A stretch of DNA of 64,000 nucleotides from Cyanobacteria bacterium SIG27 (GCA_015152565.1 SUTT01000006.1:1-64000); one strand, 5' to 3'; shown: positions 41,849-50,986, counted from the stretch's first letter. Notes: generated by a model not told the origin, from the letters alone. Translations and numbers: made by a program.

Positions 41849-44140
41849 TTATTTTTTCTTGAATAAGCTTGTTACTTTTGATGCTAAGCTTGATGCTGCT
41901 TTACTTACCGCACTTGCTGCCTTGCTTGCAACGTTACTTACTGCGTTTGCTGCCTTGCTTACTGTATTGCTCACGGCTGTTGCTGCTTTTGCAACTGTTG
42001 CGTTGTTTGTTGATGCTGCTACCTTGTTTGCAACGTTACTTACTGCGCTTGCTGCTTTACTTGCCGCATTGCTTACTGATGATGCTGCTTTGCTTGCAGT
42101 ATTACTTACTGTAGTTGCTACTTTATTTGCCGCATTACTTACTGTGGTTGCTACTTTGCTTGCGCTTGATGATGAACCTGAATTGTTGCTTGATGATTTG
42201 GCTGCATTTGCTGCATTTTTTGCCATGTTTACTGCTGTTGTTATAACTTGTCCGCCGTAAGAGTCTGCTTTTTGAAGAGTTTCTTGGACTGTCGTTCCAA
42301 TGTCTGTTATAGTATCTTTAATTACAGCGTTATTGTAATCTATTTGTGCTGCAGTTGTATTAAGATGGTCGCCGATGCGTTCTAAAATTGAGCCAGATAA
42401 TGATGTGCTTTCGTTGTTTTTAGTTTCGTTTTTTGCTTCGTCTAGTCTTTTTTCTGCTTCTATTTTTGCCTGTTCTGATCCATCTCTTAGGCTTTGGTTT
42501 TGGGCTTCAATTCTAGCCCTATCTGCCTCATATTCTTTATTTATTTTATCGTTTCCTTTTGTTAAGGTGTCTATAATACTTTGAGTTGGTTGTGTAACTG
42601 TTTCGCTTAAAACCGTTTCGCCATTTTCTGAGTGTTGAACTATTCTTTCAACAACAGTTCCGTCAGCTTTTTTTGTTGTTTCTTTTACTGTTGAATGTCT
42701 TGTGCTGCCGTTTAAAACTTCGTATGTTGTTTCTTCAAGTACTTTTTCACCTTGTTCTGAATGTTGTATAATTTTTTCAACCGTGCTTCCATCTCTTTGT
42801 TGTGTTGTTTCTTTTACTGTTGAATGTCTTGTGCTACCGTTTAAAACTTCTGTTGTTCTTGTTTCTAGTACTTTTGTGCCGTTTTCTGAGTATTGTATGA
42901 TTTTTTCAGTAACTGTGCCATCATTATTTTGGGTAGTTTCCCTTATTGTTGAATGTCTTGTACTGCTGTTTAAAACTTCTTTTTTGATGTTTGAGTTATT
43001 TTTTTCTTTGCTATCACTATCATTATCTTTTCCGCTACCAAGAGGTTTTTTGTTGGTAGTTGTGCCATTTTCATCTATCGTATCATCAAAGGTTCCATTG
43101 TTTGTTGTGTCGTTTTGCTCTCCGGTATTATTTGTACCATTAGTATCTGTTACACCATTATTTGTTTCTGAGTCTTGTTCGCCTTGACTAGGTCCTATTT
43201 GAATATCTTCATTATTTTCGTTTAATTCATTTATTCTTTCTTTTGCTGCATTTCTTATTGATTGAATTTTTTCTTGTGTTTTATTTTTTAACACTTTAAT
43301 TGAATCAAACGCTGCACTAATTTCTTCTGTTGTTTCGTTTTTCACGCTATTCAATATAGAAGCTTCTTCTTTTTCAAATTCTGCTTCAAGCTCATCTATT
43401 TTTTTATTCATGATGTCAATTACTTCTTGCGCAGTTTTTGCATCTTTAAATAAAGCCTTATAGCCTATTTCTTCTTCTTTTGTTTTCTCAGGTGGTATTC
43501 CGGAAACAAAACTTTGTGTTGCTGTGTTTTTTTCAACAGTTGCATATTGAGTTTCTTCTGTTTTGTTTGTTTGAGTTGTTGCTTCTGCTTCTGAGTTTAC
43601 AGGAGTTGTGTTTTGCGTGGTCGTGGGTTTGTCTGTTGGTTGTGTTTCTGTTTTTGATGTTGTTGCATCTTCTTTTTTAGCTGTTTGTGCTGTTTGTGCT
43701 GTTTGTGCCGCATTTTGCTTTTGTTGTTCTTCTTGTTTTAAAAGAATTGCTTTTTGTTGTGCTAGGTTGCTATAGTTTGCTTTGGCAGCCAGACTTTGCA
43801 CTTCTGTTGTATTGTTGATTTCCATGTGAATGCTGCTTTTTAAAATTTCAAGCACACGAGCATTTATATGGTCACCACTTTCTTTTTTCTGTGTAATTTC
43901 AGCTTCAAGTGAGTCTTTTGCAGTTTTAGCTATCATTTCAAGGTTATCTAATAAAGCTTTCTCTCTTTGTTTAAGCTCTTCTTGGGATAATTCTTTTAGG
44001 TCTTTGCTGTCAATATTTCCATCTTTATTAACATCTAGCGATTTATTATGTTCTTCTACTAATTTATTGCTGTTTTCTGCAAATTTTTTGTAAAACGCAT
44101 TGTTGTTGTACACAAAATTAAAATTATTGCCAAGACTCAT
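41849..44140 (-). CDS. EF-hand and repeat protein with 11-residue amphipathic repeats
   Basis: A 763-aa protein, function unknown. Near the start is one EF-hand loop, DVNKDGNIDSKD (residues 36-47). A Thr/Gln/Asn-rich, low-complexity middle follows. Next come three 43-aa repeats, each with EVLNGSTRHSTVKETT then DGTVxEKIIQHSENG. A helical stretch leads to about 100 C-terminal residues built of 11-residue units such as SKAASAVSNVA, ending KVTSLFKKK. Hendecads of this kind form amphipathic helices that bind lipid surfaces in perilipins and synuclein. No signal peptide is visible. GGAG about 9 bases before ATG 44140. Ser/Ala/Thr bias is unlike its neighbours. Confidence 0.7.
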   Translation of the reverse strand: MSLGNNFNFVYNNNAFYKKFAENSNKLVEEHNKSLDVNKDGNIDSKDLKELSQEELKQREKALLDNLEMIAKTAKDSLEAEITQKKESGDHINARVLEILKSSIHMEINNTTEVQSLAAKANYSNLAQQKAILLKQEEQQKQNAAQTAQTAQTAKKEDATTSKTETQPTDKPTTTQNTTPVNSEAEATTQTNKTEETQYATVEKNTATQSFVSGIPPEKTKEEEIGYKALFKDAKTAQEVIDIMNKKIDELEAEFEKEEASILNSVKNETTEEISAAFDSIKVLKNKTQEKIQSIRNAAKERINELNENNEDIQIGPSQGEQDSETNNGVTDTNGTNNTGEQNDTTNNGTFDDTIDENGTTTNKKPLGSGKDNDSDSKEKNNSNIKKEVLNSSTRHSTIRETTQNNDGTVTEKIIQYSENGTKVLETRTTEVLNGSTRHSTVKETTQQRDGSTVEKIIQHSEQGEKVLEETTYEVLNGSTRHSTVKETTKKADGTVVERIVQHSENGETVLSETVTQPTQSIIDTLTKGNDKINKEYEADRARIEAQNQSLRDGSEQAKIEAEKRLDEAKNETKNNESTSLSGSILERIGDHLNTTAAQIDYNNAVIKDTITDIGTTVQETLQKADSYGGQVITTAVNMAKNAANAAKSSSNNSGSSSSASKVATTVSNAANKVATTVSNTASKAASSVSNAASKAASAVSNVANKVAASTNNATVAKAATAVSNTVSKAANAVSNVASKAASAVSKAASSLASKVTSLFKKK
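41858..42180 (-). repeat. 33-bp (11-residue) tandem repeats in the 763-aa gene
   Basis: Degenerate units of 33 bp encode NKVATTVSNTA, SKAASSVSNAA, SKAASAVSNVA and relatives, about nine in a row with one extra residue in the middle. The antisense strand is open over the same stretch because of the Ala/Ser codon bias; that is a shadow. Confidence 0.75.
42590..42990 (-). repeat. three 129-bp tandem repeats in the 763-aa gene
   Basis: The marker ttgaatgtct recurs at 42691, 42820 and 42949, an exact 129-bp (43-codon) period. The three copies are similar but not identical, so the duplication is not very recent. They encode charged beta-strand-like units. Confidence 0.85.
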
Positions 44141-44387
44141 CTTTCAAGCTCCTTATTTATAAAAAATCAATGTTTTATTTATCGTTTTTTTTTTCAACTT
44201 TAGGCTTTTACCTTGTTTTTGTTTAAATTGTTACATATCTTAAAATATCCAACAAAGCGTCTTGTGGTCTGAGTTTAAGGCTTTTTTTTATGAAGTTTAT
44301 ATATACTTTTTAAATAAAAAAAGGCAATTTTTTAGCTAAAAAATACTTTATTTGTATATAGAGAAAATATCAAGAGAGAGTTAAACA

Positions 44388-44651
44388 ATGGCAAGATTTC
44401 AAAACAGAACAAATTTAATGGAAGAAACATTCAACCCTTTTAATCCGGTTGATAATTCTGAAAGTTTGAAGTCTAACTTGAATGAAATTGATTCAAGAAG
44501 CATTAGAAGTCGTTTTAAAGCTACAGATGATCCTATTCAATATGTTTTTGATAGCTTTGATAATACTTCTTTGAAAACTTTAGCAAAAGATTTTGTTAAA
44601 GAGGGCTTTTCTGATATTATTTCGTTCGTATCAAATATGATAAACAATTAA
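44388..44651 (+). CDS. small hypothetical protein
   Basis: An 87-aa polar protein with no signal peptide. It opens MARFQNRTNLMEETFNPFNP and ends with a helical stretch (TLAKDFVKEGFSDIISFVSN). GAGAGAG 8 bases before ATG 44388 is a good ribosome site. It has its own terminator at 44699-44716. About 90 bp upstream lies TATATACTTTTTAAAT (44300-44315), which resembles part of the 31-bp element found before the calpain-like genes. I recognise no family. Confidence 0.55.
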   Translation: MARFQNRTNLMEETFNPFNPVDNSESLKSNLNEIDSRSIRSRFKATDDPIQYVFDSFDNTSLKTLAKDFVKEGFSDIISFVSNMINN

Positions 44652-44698
44652 TTTTAATTGTTTAGCTGAATGGGGGAATAAAGGTAGGTTTACGAATC

Positions 44699-44716
44699 AG
44701 GCGCTTGTTAGCGCCT
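44699..44716 (+). terminator. intrinsic terminator of the 87-aa protein gene
   Basis: A GC-rich 7-bp stem AGGCGCT/AGCGCCT with a TGTT loop is followed by TTTATTTTAT. It lies about 50 bp after the stop at 44651. The bases between the stop and the hairpin hold no open frame. Confidence 0.8.
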
Positions 44717-44748
44717 TTTATTTTATGAAAATATATTATTTTATACAA

Positions 44749-44778
44749 AAAAAGTCGATACCGAAGTATCGACTTTTT
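44749..44778 (-). terminator. intrinsic terminator of fusA
   Basis: A 13-bp perfect stem AAAAAGTCGATAC/GTATCGACTTTTT with a CGAA loop lies 13 bp after the fusA stop, with further T residues on the minus strand. Confidence 0.9.
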
Positions 44779-44791
44779 ATCTATATACTTG

Positions 44792-46879
44792 CTATTCTTG
44801 AGAACCAGCTTTTGAAATAATTTCTTTTTCAATATTTGCTGGAACTTGCTCGTAGCATTTGAATTCCATAGAGAATGTACCACGACCTTGAGTATTTGAA
44901 CGCAAGTCTGTAGCATAACCAAACATGTTAGCTAATGGAACGATACCACGAACGATAACGTTACCGGTATTACCAACAGGCTCTTGACCTTCAATTCTGC
45001 CACGACGTCTTGAAATGTCACCGATGATTGTACCTGTGAATTCGTCTGGAATTTCGATTTCAACTTTCATCATTGGTTCAAGTATGCAAGGTTGAGCTTT
45101 TTTAGTACCTTCTTTGATTGCCATAGAACCAGCGATTTTGAATGCCATTTCAGAAGAGTCAACTTCGTGGAATGAACCATCGTAAAGTTCAACTTTAACG
45201 TCAATCATAGGATATCCAGCTAAGATACCGCCTTCAAGAGCTTCTTCCATACCTTTTCTTGCAGGTTCAATATATTCTTTAGGAATAGCACCACCAACGA
45301 TTTTGTTTTCAAATACGAAACCTTCGTTTTCGCCAGCTGGACTGATTTTAATTTTAACGTGACCGTATTGACCTTTACCACCTGATTGACGTATGAATTT
45401 AGAGTCTTGATCAGCATTGCCACGAATTGTTTCACGGTATGCTACTTGAGGTTTACCGATGTTAGCTTCAACTTTGAATTCTCTAAGCATACGGTCAACA
45501 ATGATATCTAAGTGAAGTTCGCCCATACCAGAGATGATAGTTTGACCAGTTTCAACATCTGATTTAACTCTGAAAGATGGATCTTCTTCAGCAAGTTTTT
45601 GTAAAGCGATACCCATTTTATCTTGGTCTGCTTTTGTTTTTGGTTCAATTGCAACAGAGATAACTGGCTCTGGGAAGCTCATTTTTTCAAGGATGATTGG
45701 AGCTTTTTCATCACATAATGTATCACCTGTTGTTGTGTCTTTTAAACCAACTGCTGCGCAGATGTCGCCAGCAAAGATTTCATTTTCTTCAATACGTTGG
45801 TCAGCATACATACGAACTAAACGAGAAATTCTTTCTTTTTTGCCGTTTGTAGCATTTAATACATAAGAACCAGAAGCGATTGAACCAGAGTATATTCTCA
45901 TGAATGTTAAACGACCAACGAATGGGTCTGTCATAACTTTGAATGCTAAAGCTGAGAATGGTTCATCATCTGATGAATGACGTTCTGTTTTAGTTCCGTC
46001 TTCTAATTCACCTTCGATAGCTTTAACGTCAACTGGAGAAGGCATATACCAAACAACGTTGTCTAATAATAATTGAACACCTTTGTTTTTAAATGCTGTA
46101 CCGCAGTTAACAGGAACGATTTTATTATCGCAAACAGCTTTTCTTAAAGCAGCTTTTAATTCATCAACTGTAATTGTTGAAGGATCTTCGAAGAATTTTT
46201 CCATTAAAGCATCATCTTCGCCAGCGATTGCTTCAACCATTTCATCTCTGTATTGTTGAGCTTTTTCAACTAAATCAGCAGGGATGTCTGTAACTTGAAT
46301 ATCTGTACCAAGGTCATTTGTATAAATGTGTGCTTTCATTTCAAATAAGTCAACGATACCTTTGAAAGAATCTTCAGCACCGATTGGAAGTTGAATTGGA
46401 ATAGCATTTGCATTTAATCTATTTCTCAATTGGTCAACTACACGGTAAAAATCTGCACCAGTTCTATCCATTTTGTTAACAAATACCATACGAGGTACTT
46501 CGTATCTGTTAGCTTGTCTCCAAACTGTTTCAGATTGAGATTGTACTCCACCAACAGCACAGAATACTGCAACAACGCCATCTAATACACGTAAAGAACG
46601 TTCTACTTCGATTGTGAAGTCAACGTGCCCAGGGGTGTCGATGATGTTAATTTGGTGGTTTTTCCATGAAGCTGTAACAGCAGCTGATTGGATTGTAATA
46701 CCTCTTTCTCTTTCTTGTTCCATAAAGTCGGTTACAGCAGCACCTTCGTGAGTTTCGCCGATTTTGTGAGTTTTACCTGTATAGAATAAAATACGCTCAG
46801 TGGTAGTTGTTTTACCTGCGTCGATGTGCGCAGCGATACCAATATTGCGGATTTTTTCCAATGGAGTTTTTCTTGGCAT
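44792..46879 (-). CDS. fusA: translation elongation factor G
   Basis: A 695-aa GTPase that drives ribosomal translocation. G motifs: [23 protein letters not shown] and [10 protein letters not shown]. Domains II-V are full length, with [13 protein letters not shown] in domain IV and a C-terminal block [26 protein letters not shown] serves as ribosome site. Unusually, it is not joined to rpsL, rpsG or tuf: upstream is a membrane glycosyltransferase-like gene on the same strand and downstream a convergent small protein, with its own terminator. GC content looks a little higher than its neighbours, as expected for a highly expressed gene. Confidence 0.98.
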   Translation of the reverse strand: MPRKTPLEKIRNIGIAAHIDAGKTTTTERILFYTGKTHKIGETHEGAAVTDFMEQERERGITIQSAAVTASWKNHQINIIDTPGHVDFTIEVERSLRVLDGVVAVFCAVGGVQSQSETVWRQANRYEVPRMVFVNKMDRTGADFYRVVDQLRNRLNANAIPIQLPIGAEDSFKGIVDLFEMKAHIYTNDLGTDIQVTDIPADLVEKAQQYRDEMVEAIAGEDDALMEKFFEDPSTITVDELKAALRKAVCDNKIVPVNCGTAFKNKGVQLLLDNVVWYMPSPVDVKAIEGELEDGTKTERHSSDDEPFSALAFKVMTDPFVGRLTFMRIYSGSIASGSYVLNATNGKKERISRLVRMYADQRIEENEIFAGDICAAVGLKDTTTGDTLCDEKAPIILEKMSFPEPVISVAIEPKTKADQDKMGIALQKLAEEDPSFRVKSDVETGQTIISGMGELHLDIIVDRMLREFKVEANIGKPQVAYRETIRGNADQDSKFIRQSGGKGQYGHVKIKISPAGENEGFVFENKIVGGAIPKEYIEPARKGMEEALEGGILAGYPMIDVKVELYDGSFHEVDSSEMAFKIAGSMAIKEGTKKAQPCILEPMMKVEIEIPDEFTGTIIGDISRRRGRIEGQEPVGNTGNVIVRGIVPLANMFGYATDLRSNTQGRGTFSMEFKCYEQVPANIEKEIISKAGSQE

Positions 46880-46960
46880 ATTTTGTTTCCTTTTTTAAAT
46901 AGTATCTATTCTAATATTCTAATTTTCGCACAAACAAACCCCTTGGCAAGCAATTTTGAC

Positions 46961-48811
46961 CTATTGTTTTTGATATGTTACAAATATCCAACCGGCGGTG
47001 CTTTTGGTCATTAAATCGTTAATATTTATACTGTTTGCGCTTGTTTCAAAATGTTTAAAATATTTTCCATTGTCATTTTGAATAAATTGCTCTATTTTTA
47101 TAGCTTTAAAATATTTTTCAATTACTTCTATAATAAGTTTAATTGAATAACTATTAACTATTTCACCAAGATAGCTTTGAGTTAAAAATTCTTTGTCTTT
47201 TTTATTGAGTTGATATTTTAAAGTAGAAGTTTCTTTCTTATGGCTGTAGTCCATCTCTAAAAGAGAGTTGATTTCTTCATTGCTAAAGCGAAAAATTTTT
47301 CCATCGGTATTATAAATGAGAATAAAATTTTCCTTTTGTTTGATTTTGTCTATAAATTCTTTTAATAAAAATTCTTCAAGTTTTTTGCTTTGTTTTTTCT
47401 CTTGGATGAAAGGTTTTATTAGCTCTTTAAAGTTTTTTGCATTTGCATTTTTGGCAATTTTTTCTCCATATATTAATTCAATCCATTTTCTTGAATGAGA
47501 GCCTTCAAGTTCTTCAAAATCAATATCAAAAATATTTTTATCTTTGTAATAATGTTTTGCAAACCTTGCTGCATCAAACATCATAATTGGAGTTTTATTG
47601 TCAATTTTGGAAATTTCATAGTCTAAATTTCCAAAAAGTTTATATTTATTTTCTCTTTTTTCTATCGGATAAGCGTTTGTTATAATAAGCTGAGCTATAA
47701 CAAGATAGCTTATTAAAAAAGCCCTTAGTTTTTTATTTTTAATCGAATATAAGCCAAAAGTTGAAATAATAATTAAAGCTAAGCCGGAGCTAAATTGATA
47801 AATTGGCAAATAGCCTGTTATCTCAAGTGCAATCAATGTTAAATATATTAAAATATTTACACTTGTTATAATTAGCAAAAAATCTATTGTTTTATCTTTT
47901 TTGACCGCTTTAAAAATGCCAAAAATCCCTATTAATACAGGAATTAAAGACAATAAAACAAAGCTTATAAATGATACCCAATCAAAATTAATACCCTCTT
48001 GCAAGCTTTTTAGACTTTTTATCAATAATGGAATACTCTCAATGGTTTGTGTGTTACAAGAATAATTAATCAAAGGGGAAAAATAATCATTTAAAAAGGT
48101 AAAAAAGCCCAAAAAAGATATTGATGGATAATCTCCATGTGCTGATATTATGCTATTAAAAGCGCTTTTGGTCTGTACAAATAAAATTGGAAGATATAAT
48201 ATAAAGCTAAAAAACGTGATTGAAAAAGAATTTAAAAGTTTTTTGCTTTTTTTGATTTTATATAATAAAAGATTTTCCACAAAAACCCATAAAAACCCAA
48301 GAGTATTGCTTAATATAAAAAATGAATTTGTAATTGCCAGTTTAATTTCGTTTTTATCTTTTTTTATAAATTTAATCAAATAATAAATTGAAATTGAAAA
48401 CAGCAAAAAAGCTAAACAATAGAATTTTATAAAGTTTGCTATTGAAATCTGCAAGTGGTTAACCGCTAAAAGCAAGGCTAAAACTAAGCCAAAGTGCTTA
48501 TTTATTAATAATTTTCCAATTTTATAAAAAACATAAACGTTAATCAGTGAAAAAATGATATTTAACAATCTAAGAATTAAATCAGAATTTATAAGGTTAA
48601 CAAAGGGGTGAATTACTAAATAATAAAGCGGTGCGTGATAGTCAATTTGCGCTATTGTTTTAAAAATTTGTGAAATATTATCTTTCGCAACTGAAACCAT
48701 TGCAAATTCGTCAAAATTATAGCCTAAAATAAATGTGTCATAATTTAATCTTAAAAACACGCTTAAAATTAAAATAAGTATTAAAAAGATATTTCTTTTT
48801 AAAAAATTCAT
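46961..48811 (-). CDS. GT-C-type membrane glycosyltransferase candidate
   Basis: A 616-aa protein with about ten to eleven hydrophobic helices in the first 390 residues and a soluble C-terminal region of about 220 residues. The first non-cytosolic loop has GYNFDEFAMV, and the second HAPLYYLVIHP. This Asp-Glu plus HxPLYY pair is typical of PMT/ArnT-like GT-C glycosyltransferases, which use lipid-linked sugars. Substrate unknown. It could modify surface glycans or proteins such as flagellin. Upstream of fusA on the same strand, with an 81-bp gap. Confidence 0.65.
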   Translation of the reverse strand: MNFLKRNIFLILILILSVFLRLNYDTFILGYNFDEFAMVSVAKDNISQIFKTIAQIDYHAPLYYLVIHPFVNLINSDLILRLLNIIFSLINVYVFYKIGKLLINKHFGLVLALLLAVNHLQISIANFIKFYCLAFLLFSISIYYLIKFIKKDKNEIKLAITNSFFILSNTLGFLWVFVENLLLYKIKKSKKLLNSFSITFFSFILYLPILFVQTKSAFNSIISAHGDYPSISFLGFFTFLNDYFSPLINYSCNTQTIESIPLLIKSLKSLQEGINFDWVSFISFVLLSLIPVLIGIFGIFKAVKKDKTIDFLLIITSVNILIYLTLIALEITGYLPIYQFSSGLALIIISTFGLYSIKNKKLRAFLISYLVIAQLIITNAYPIEKRENKYKLFGNLDYEISKIDNKTPIMMFDAARFAKHYYKDKNIFDIDFEELEGSHSRKWIELIYGEKIAKNANAKNFKELIKPFIQEKKQSKKLEEFLLKEFIDKIKQKENFILIYNTDGKIFRFSNEEINSLLEMDYSHKKETSTLKYQLNKKDKEFLTQSYLGEIVNSYSIKLIIEVIEKYFKAIKIEQFIQNDNGKYFKHFETSANSININDLMTKSTAGWIFVTYQKQ

Positions 48812-48928
48812 TTTTAAATTCTAGCAAAATTTGCTTTAAATTGTCTAAATTTAATAATTTTTCATACATTTTGAGGTTTTACTTTTAAAAAAAAATAATT
48901 AAACTATTAAAAAAAAGTGAGGTAAATT

Positions 48929-49465
48929 ATGGCAAATTTAATAGGTTCAAGTTTATTTACTAGTGCAATTTCAGGGCTAAATTCCAACTATTTATTGCTT
49001 TTAAATGGTGCCGACGGTCTAACTATGGATAACATTTTAAATCCAAAAGATGATACCATCCGCTACACTGTTAATCAAACATTTAGAAGCTATATGATGA
49101 CTAATTTTAACCAAATCGACATGGATGGGGACGGAAAATTAGGAATTGATGATGTAAATAATTATGTTACACGACTTAAAACCCAGGGTATGACTTATAA
49201 CGAATTAACTCAATTGTGTGCTAATGGTAGTGGTTCAATGTCTAGTTTATTAGATACAGTTTTATCTAATTTTACAAAAATTGATACAAACCATGATGGT
49301 AGAGTTACTCAAAGCGAAATTAACGCATATCGAATTAATGAAGAAATTAAGGATGTTAAAGAAAAATATCCAAAAATTAATCCAACTCAAATGTCTATGT
49401 TTTATGAATCAAAGGTTGATAGCCCCGATTCAACGTCATCTAAAGAAGATAAAGTATTTGGTTAA
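48929..49465 (+). CDS. EF-hand calcium-binding protein
   Basis: A 178-aa protein with two canonical EF-hand loops: DMDGDGKLGIDD (residues 64-75) and DTNHDGRVTQSE (119-130). Both carry the expected acidic residues at loop positions 1, 3, 5 and 12 (Asn at position 3 in the second). The N-terminal 50 residues (LFTSAISGLNSNYLLLLNGA) are moderately hydrophobic but not a clear signal peptide. The C-terminus is polar. GAGG at 48919-48922 supports the ATG. A terminator follows. It is one of two EF-hand proteins in this window. Partner unknown. Confidence 0.75.
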   Translation: MANLIGSSLFTSAISGLNSNYLLLLNGADGLTMDNILNPKDDTIRYTVNQTFRSYMMTNFNQIDMDGDGKLGIDDVNNYVTRLKTQGMTYNELTQLCANGSGSMSSLLDTVLSNFTKIDTNHDGRVTQSEINAYRINEEIKDVKEKYPKINPTQMSMFYESKVDSPDSTSSKEDKVFG

Positions 49466-49466
49466 T

Positions 49467-49494
49467 AAAAAAGAGGCTTAAAGCCTCTTTTTTT
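49467..49494. terminator. bidirectional intrinsic terminator
   Basis: AAAAAAGAGGC and GCCTCTTTTTT pair around TTAAA, directly after the EF-hand gene. On the other strand it also follows the 50-aa frame ending at 49493. Confidence 0.85.
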
Positions 49495-49645
49495 ATGTTT
49501 TTAATTTCCTTTCATTTGTATCTTTTATTGAGTTTTCAAATTTATAAAGTTTATATTTTTCTCGAAAACTTTTTGTCGTTAAGTATCCATAAAACTCCAA
49601 GTTGTGGTTAAGCGCACATTTTTGCGCAAACGCATTTTTTTGCAT
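49493..49645 (-). CDS. small basic protein, hypothetical (50 aa)
   Basis: An open frame from ATG 49645 to TAA 49493 encodes MQKNAFAQKCALNHNLEFYG, then TTKSFREKYKLYKFENSIKD and ends NERKLKT. GAGG stands 7 bases before the start codon, an ideal ribosome site; a second ATG at 49651 is too close to it. The frame ends inside the terminator shared with the EF-hand gene, as other genes here do. The peptide is basic and has Lys/Tyr/Phe-rich helices but no membrane segment. No family recognised. The rest of the gap to 49790 holds only AT-rich promoter-like sequence. Confidence 0.5.
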   Translation of the reverse strand: MQKNAFAQKCALNHNLEFYGYLTTKSFREKYKLYKFENSIKDTNERKLKT

Positions 49646-49790
49646 AAACATACCTCATTTCTTATTGGTTTAAAAACCATGTGCTATATTTTCCCCTATA
49701 TTTATAAAAAGTATTTTTTCGCTTTGCGATTGCTTTTTTGTATATACTTTTTTAACAATAGTTAACATTTTTTTGTTTTATAATTTGGAC

Positions 49791-50315
49791 ATGAATCAAA
49801 TAATAGTAATCTCAGGAAAACAATATAGTGGAAAAGACACTCTTGCAAAGATTTTGCTGGATTTAATGCCAAATTTTAAAAGAGTTGGGCTTGGTGATGC
49901 TATAAAAATCGAATATGGTAAACGTGTTGGATTAACTTTTGAAGAAATTGAAGTGAAAAAACATTTATATAGGGCTGATTTAATTGAGCTGGGTAATTGG
50001 GGACGAGCTCAGGATGCTGACTTTTGGCTTAAAAATTTAGCTAATATGAATAATATCATCGTGCCCGATGTTCGAGTTAATCACGAGGTAGATTTTTTTA
50101 AACAAAAAGGTGCATATTTAATTAGAGTTGAATCAAGTGTTGAAAACCGCTCTAAAAGAGGGATATTGGTTAATGCTGATGATGATACCGAAATCGCTCT
50201 TGATAACTATCAAGATTGGAATATTGTCATAGAAAACAATTCTACTTACGAAGATTTAATTAAAAAAGCCGAACAAATCGTGCAATTATACAAAGAATTT
50301 GTCGGCTTATTGTAG
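49791..50315 (+). CDS. P-loop nucleotide/nucleoside kinase-like protein
   Basis: About 174 aa. The Walker A motif GKQYSGKDTLA near the N-terminus has the SGKD form seen in deoxynucleoside monophosphate kinases and phosphomevalonate-kinase-like proteins. A second block, IIVPDVRVNHEVDFFKQKGA with Asp and Arg, fits the DVR(x)xxE motif of that group. The NMP/lid region (NWGRAQDADFWLKNLA) also fits. Substrate cannot be told. I choose ATG 49791; an in-frame TTG at 49773 overlaps a TATAAT at 49779-49784. Only about 6 bases then separate the box and the start, so the mRNA may be leaderless. Confidence 0.7.
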   Translation: MNQIIVISGKQYSGKDTLAKILLDLMPNFKRVGLGDAIKIEYGKRVGLTFEEIEVKKHLYRADLIELGNWGRAQDADFWLKNLANMNNIIVPDVRVNHEVDFFKQKGAYLIRVESSVENRSKRGILVNADDDTEIALDNYQDWNIVIENNSTYEDLIKKAEQIVQLYKEFVGLL

Positions 50316-50364
50316 CAACTATATGTAATATATTATATTTTTATATGATTATAGTTTTATTTTA

Positions 50365-50832
50365 TTAAATTTGAATTGCTGAAGACTCGATTTCTGAGCT
50401 AATTTGTTCTTTTACAACGTCAAATTCTGCTCTCATTGCTTCCAATTGCGCTTCAACGGTTGTTTGTTCTTGTTGCAACATAGATTCTTGATCGCTGGCT
50501 TCTTGTTCAAGTCTTGCTAATTCATCATCATACAATTCGCTAATGTCCATTTTTTCGGCTTCGTAGTCTTCTTTAGCCAATTGATAATCCATGTACCATT
50601 CGTTATATTCGTCGCTCTTTTTATCTTCTGGTCTATCTTCTTTAATTTCATCAAAGATATTTTTTGCTTCTCTTAATTCAACAGCCTTATTATTTTTAGT
50701 AATAGACTGGTCATAAGCATATTCTCTTTGAGAACCTCTTAATGTACGACTTATTTGTAAGTCCCTCATTTCAAGGCTACTTAAAGATAATCTTAAAGAT
50801 TGTTTTCTTGCTGCTAATGTTACCCAGCCCAT
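50365..50832 (-). CDS. coiled-coil protein of unknown function (31-bp-element regulon)
   Basis: A 155-aa, highly charged, helical protein. After the opening MGWVTLAARKQSLRLSLSSL, the chain is almost all helix, with heptads from about residue 85 (DISELYDDELARLEQEASDQ and on). There is no signal peptide or membrane segment. It carries a copy of the 31-bp element about 59 bp before its ATG, the same element found ahead of both calpain-like genes. The opening block with MxWVTLAARKxxL recalls short N-termini in other lineage-specific proteins, but I recognise no family. Confidence 0.55.
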   Translation of the reverse strand: MGWVTLAARKQSLRLSLSSLEMRDLQISRTLRGSQREYAYDQSITKNNKAVELREAKNIFDEIKEDRPEDKKSDEYNEWYMDYQLAKEDYEAEKMDISELYDDELARLEQEASDQESMLQQEQTTVEAQLEAMRAEFDVVKEQISSEIESSAIQI

Positions 50833-50890
50833 TATCTTTATCCTTTTGCTGCTACGTCTGGATACTAACGACCTATTTTTGTATCCGTAT

Positions 50891-50921
50891 ATATATAAAG
50901 TATATACTCATTACATAATTG
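50891..50921 (-). promoter_or_regulatory. 31-bp promoter element, copy A
   Basis: In gene direction: CAATTAT, six variable bases, then the 18-mer AGTATATACTTTATATAT. It shares all 25 fixed positions with copies B and C. The likely -10 box is TATACT inside the 18-mer, giving a leader of about 60 nt before the coiled-coil gene. AGTATATACT is itself a perfect palindrome. Confidence 0.6.
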
Positions 50922-50961
50922 CAAAACTCGTTAAAATTGTTACATAACTTTACATAACAAA

Positions 50962-50986
50962 AAAATAACCAGCAATAGTGCTGGTT
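50962..50986 (-). terminator. intrinsic terminator of the rpmH-rnpA-kinase unit
   Basis: AACCAGCA/TGCTGGTT form an 8-bp stem around ATAG, followed on the minus strand by ATTTTTTTG. It lies about 25 bp beyond the stop of the uridine-kinase-like gene at 51011. Confidence 0.85.

Noticed and set aside
41829-42260. Long plus-strand frame rich in Leu/Ala opposite the hendecad repeats
   Set aside because: It mirrors the Ala/Ser codon repeats of the minus-strand gene, has no ribosome site, and its composition is a by-product of the repeats.
42702-43187. Plus-strand frame of 161 codons inside the 763-aa gene
   Set aside because: It lies wholly antisense to the 129-bp repeats and low-complexity region, and its protein is an unbiased Ser/Phe/Val string with no domain.
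44167-44212. FliA-like promoter TAAAGTT ... CGATAA on the minus strand before the 763-aa gene
   Set aside because: Spacing between the two boxes is three bases short of the sigma28 consensus and the spacer is only a run of A.
48150-48383. Plus-strand 77-codon frame inside the membrane glycosyltransferase gene
   Set aside because: Antisense to a well-supported membrane protein, no ribosome site, no recognisable protein.
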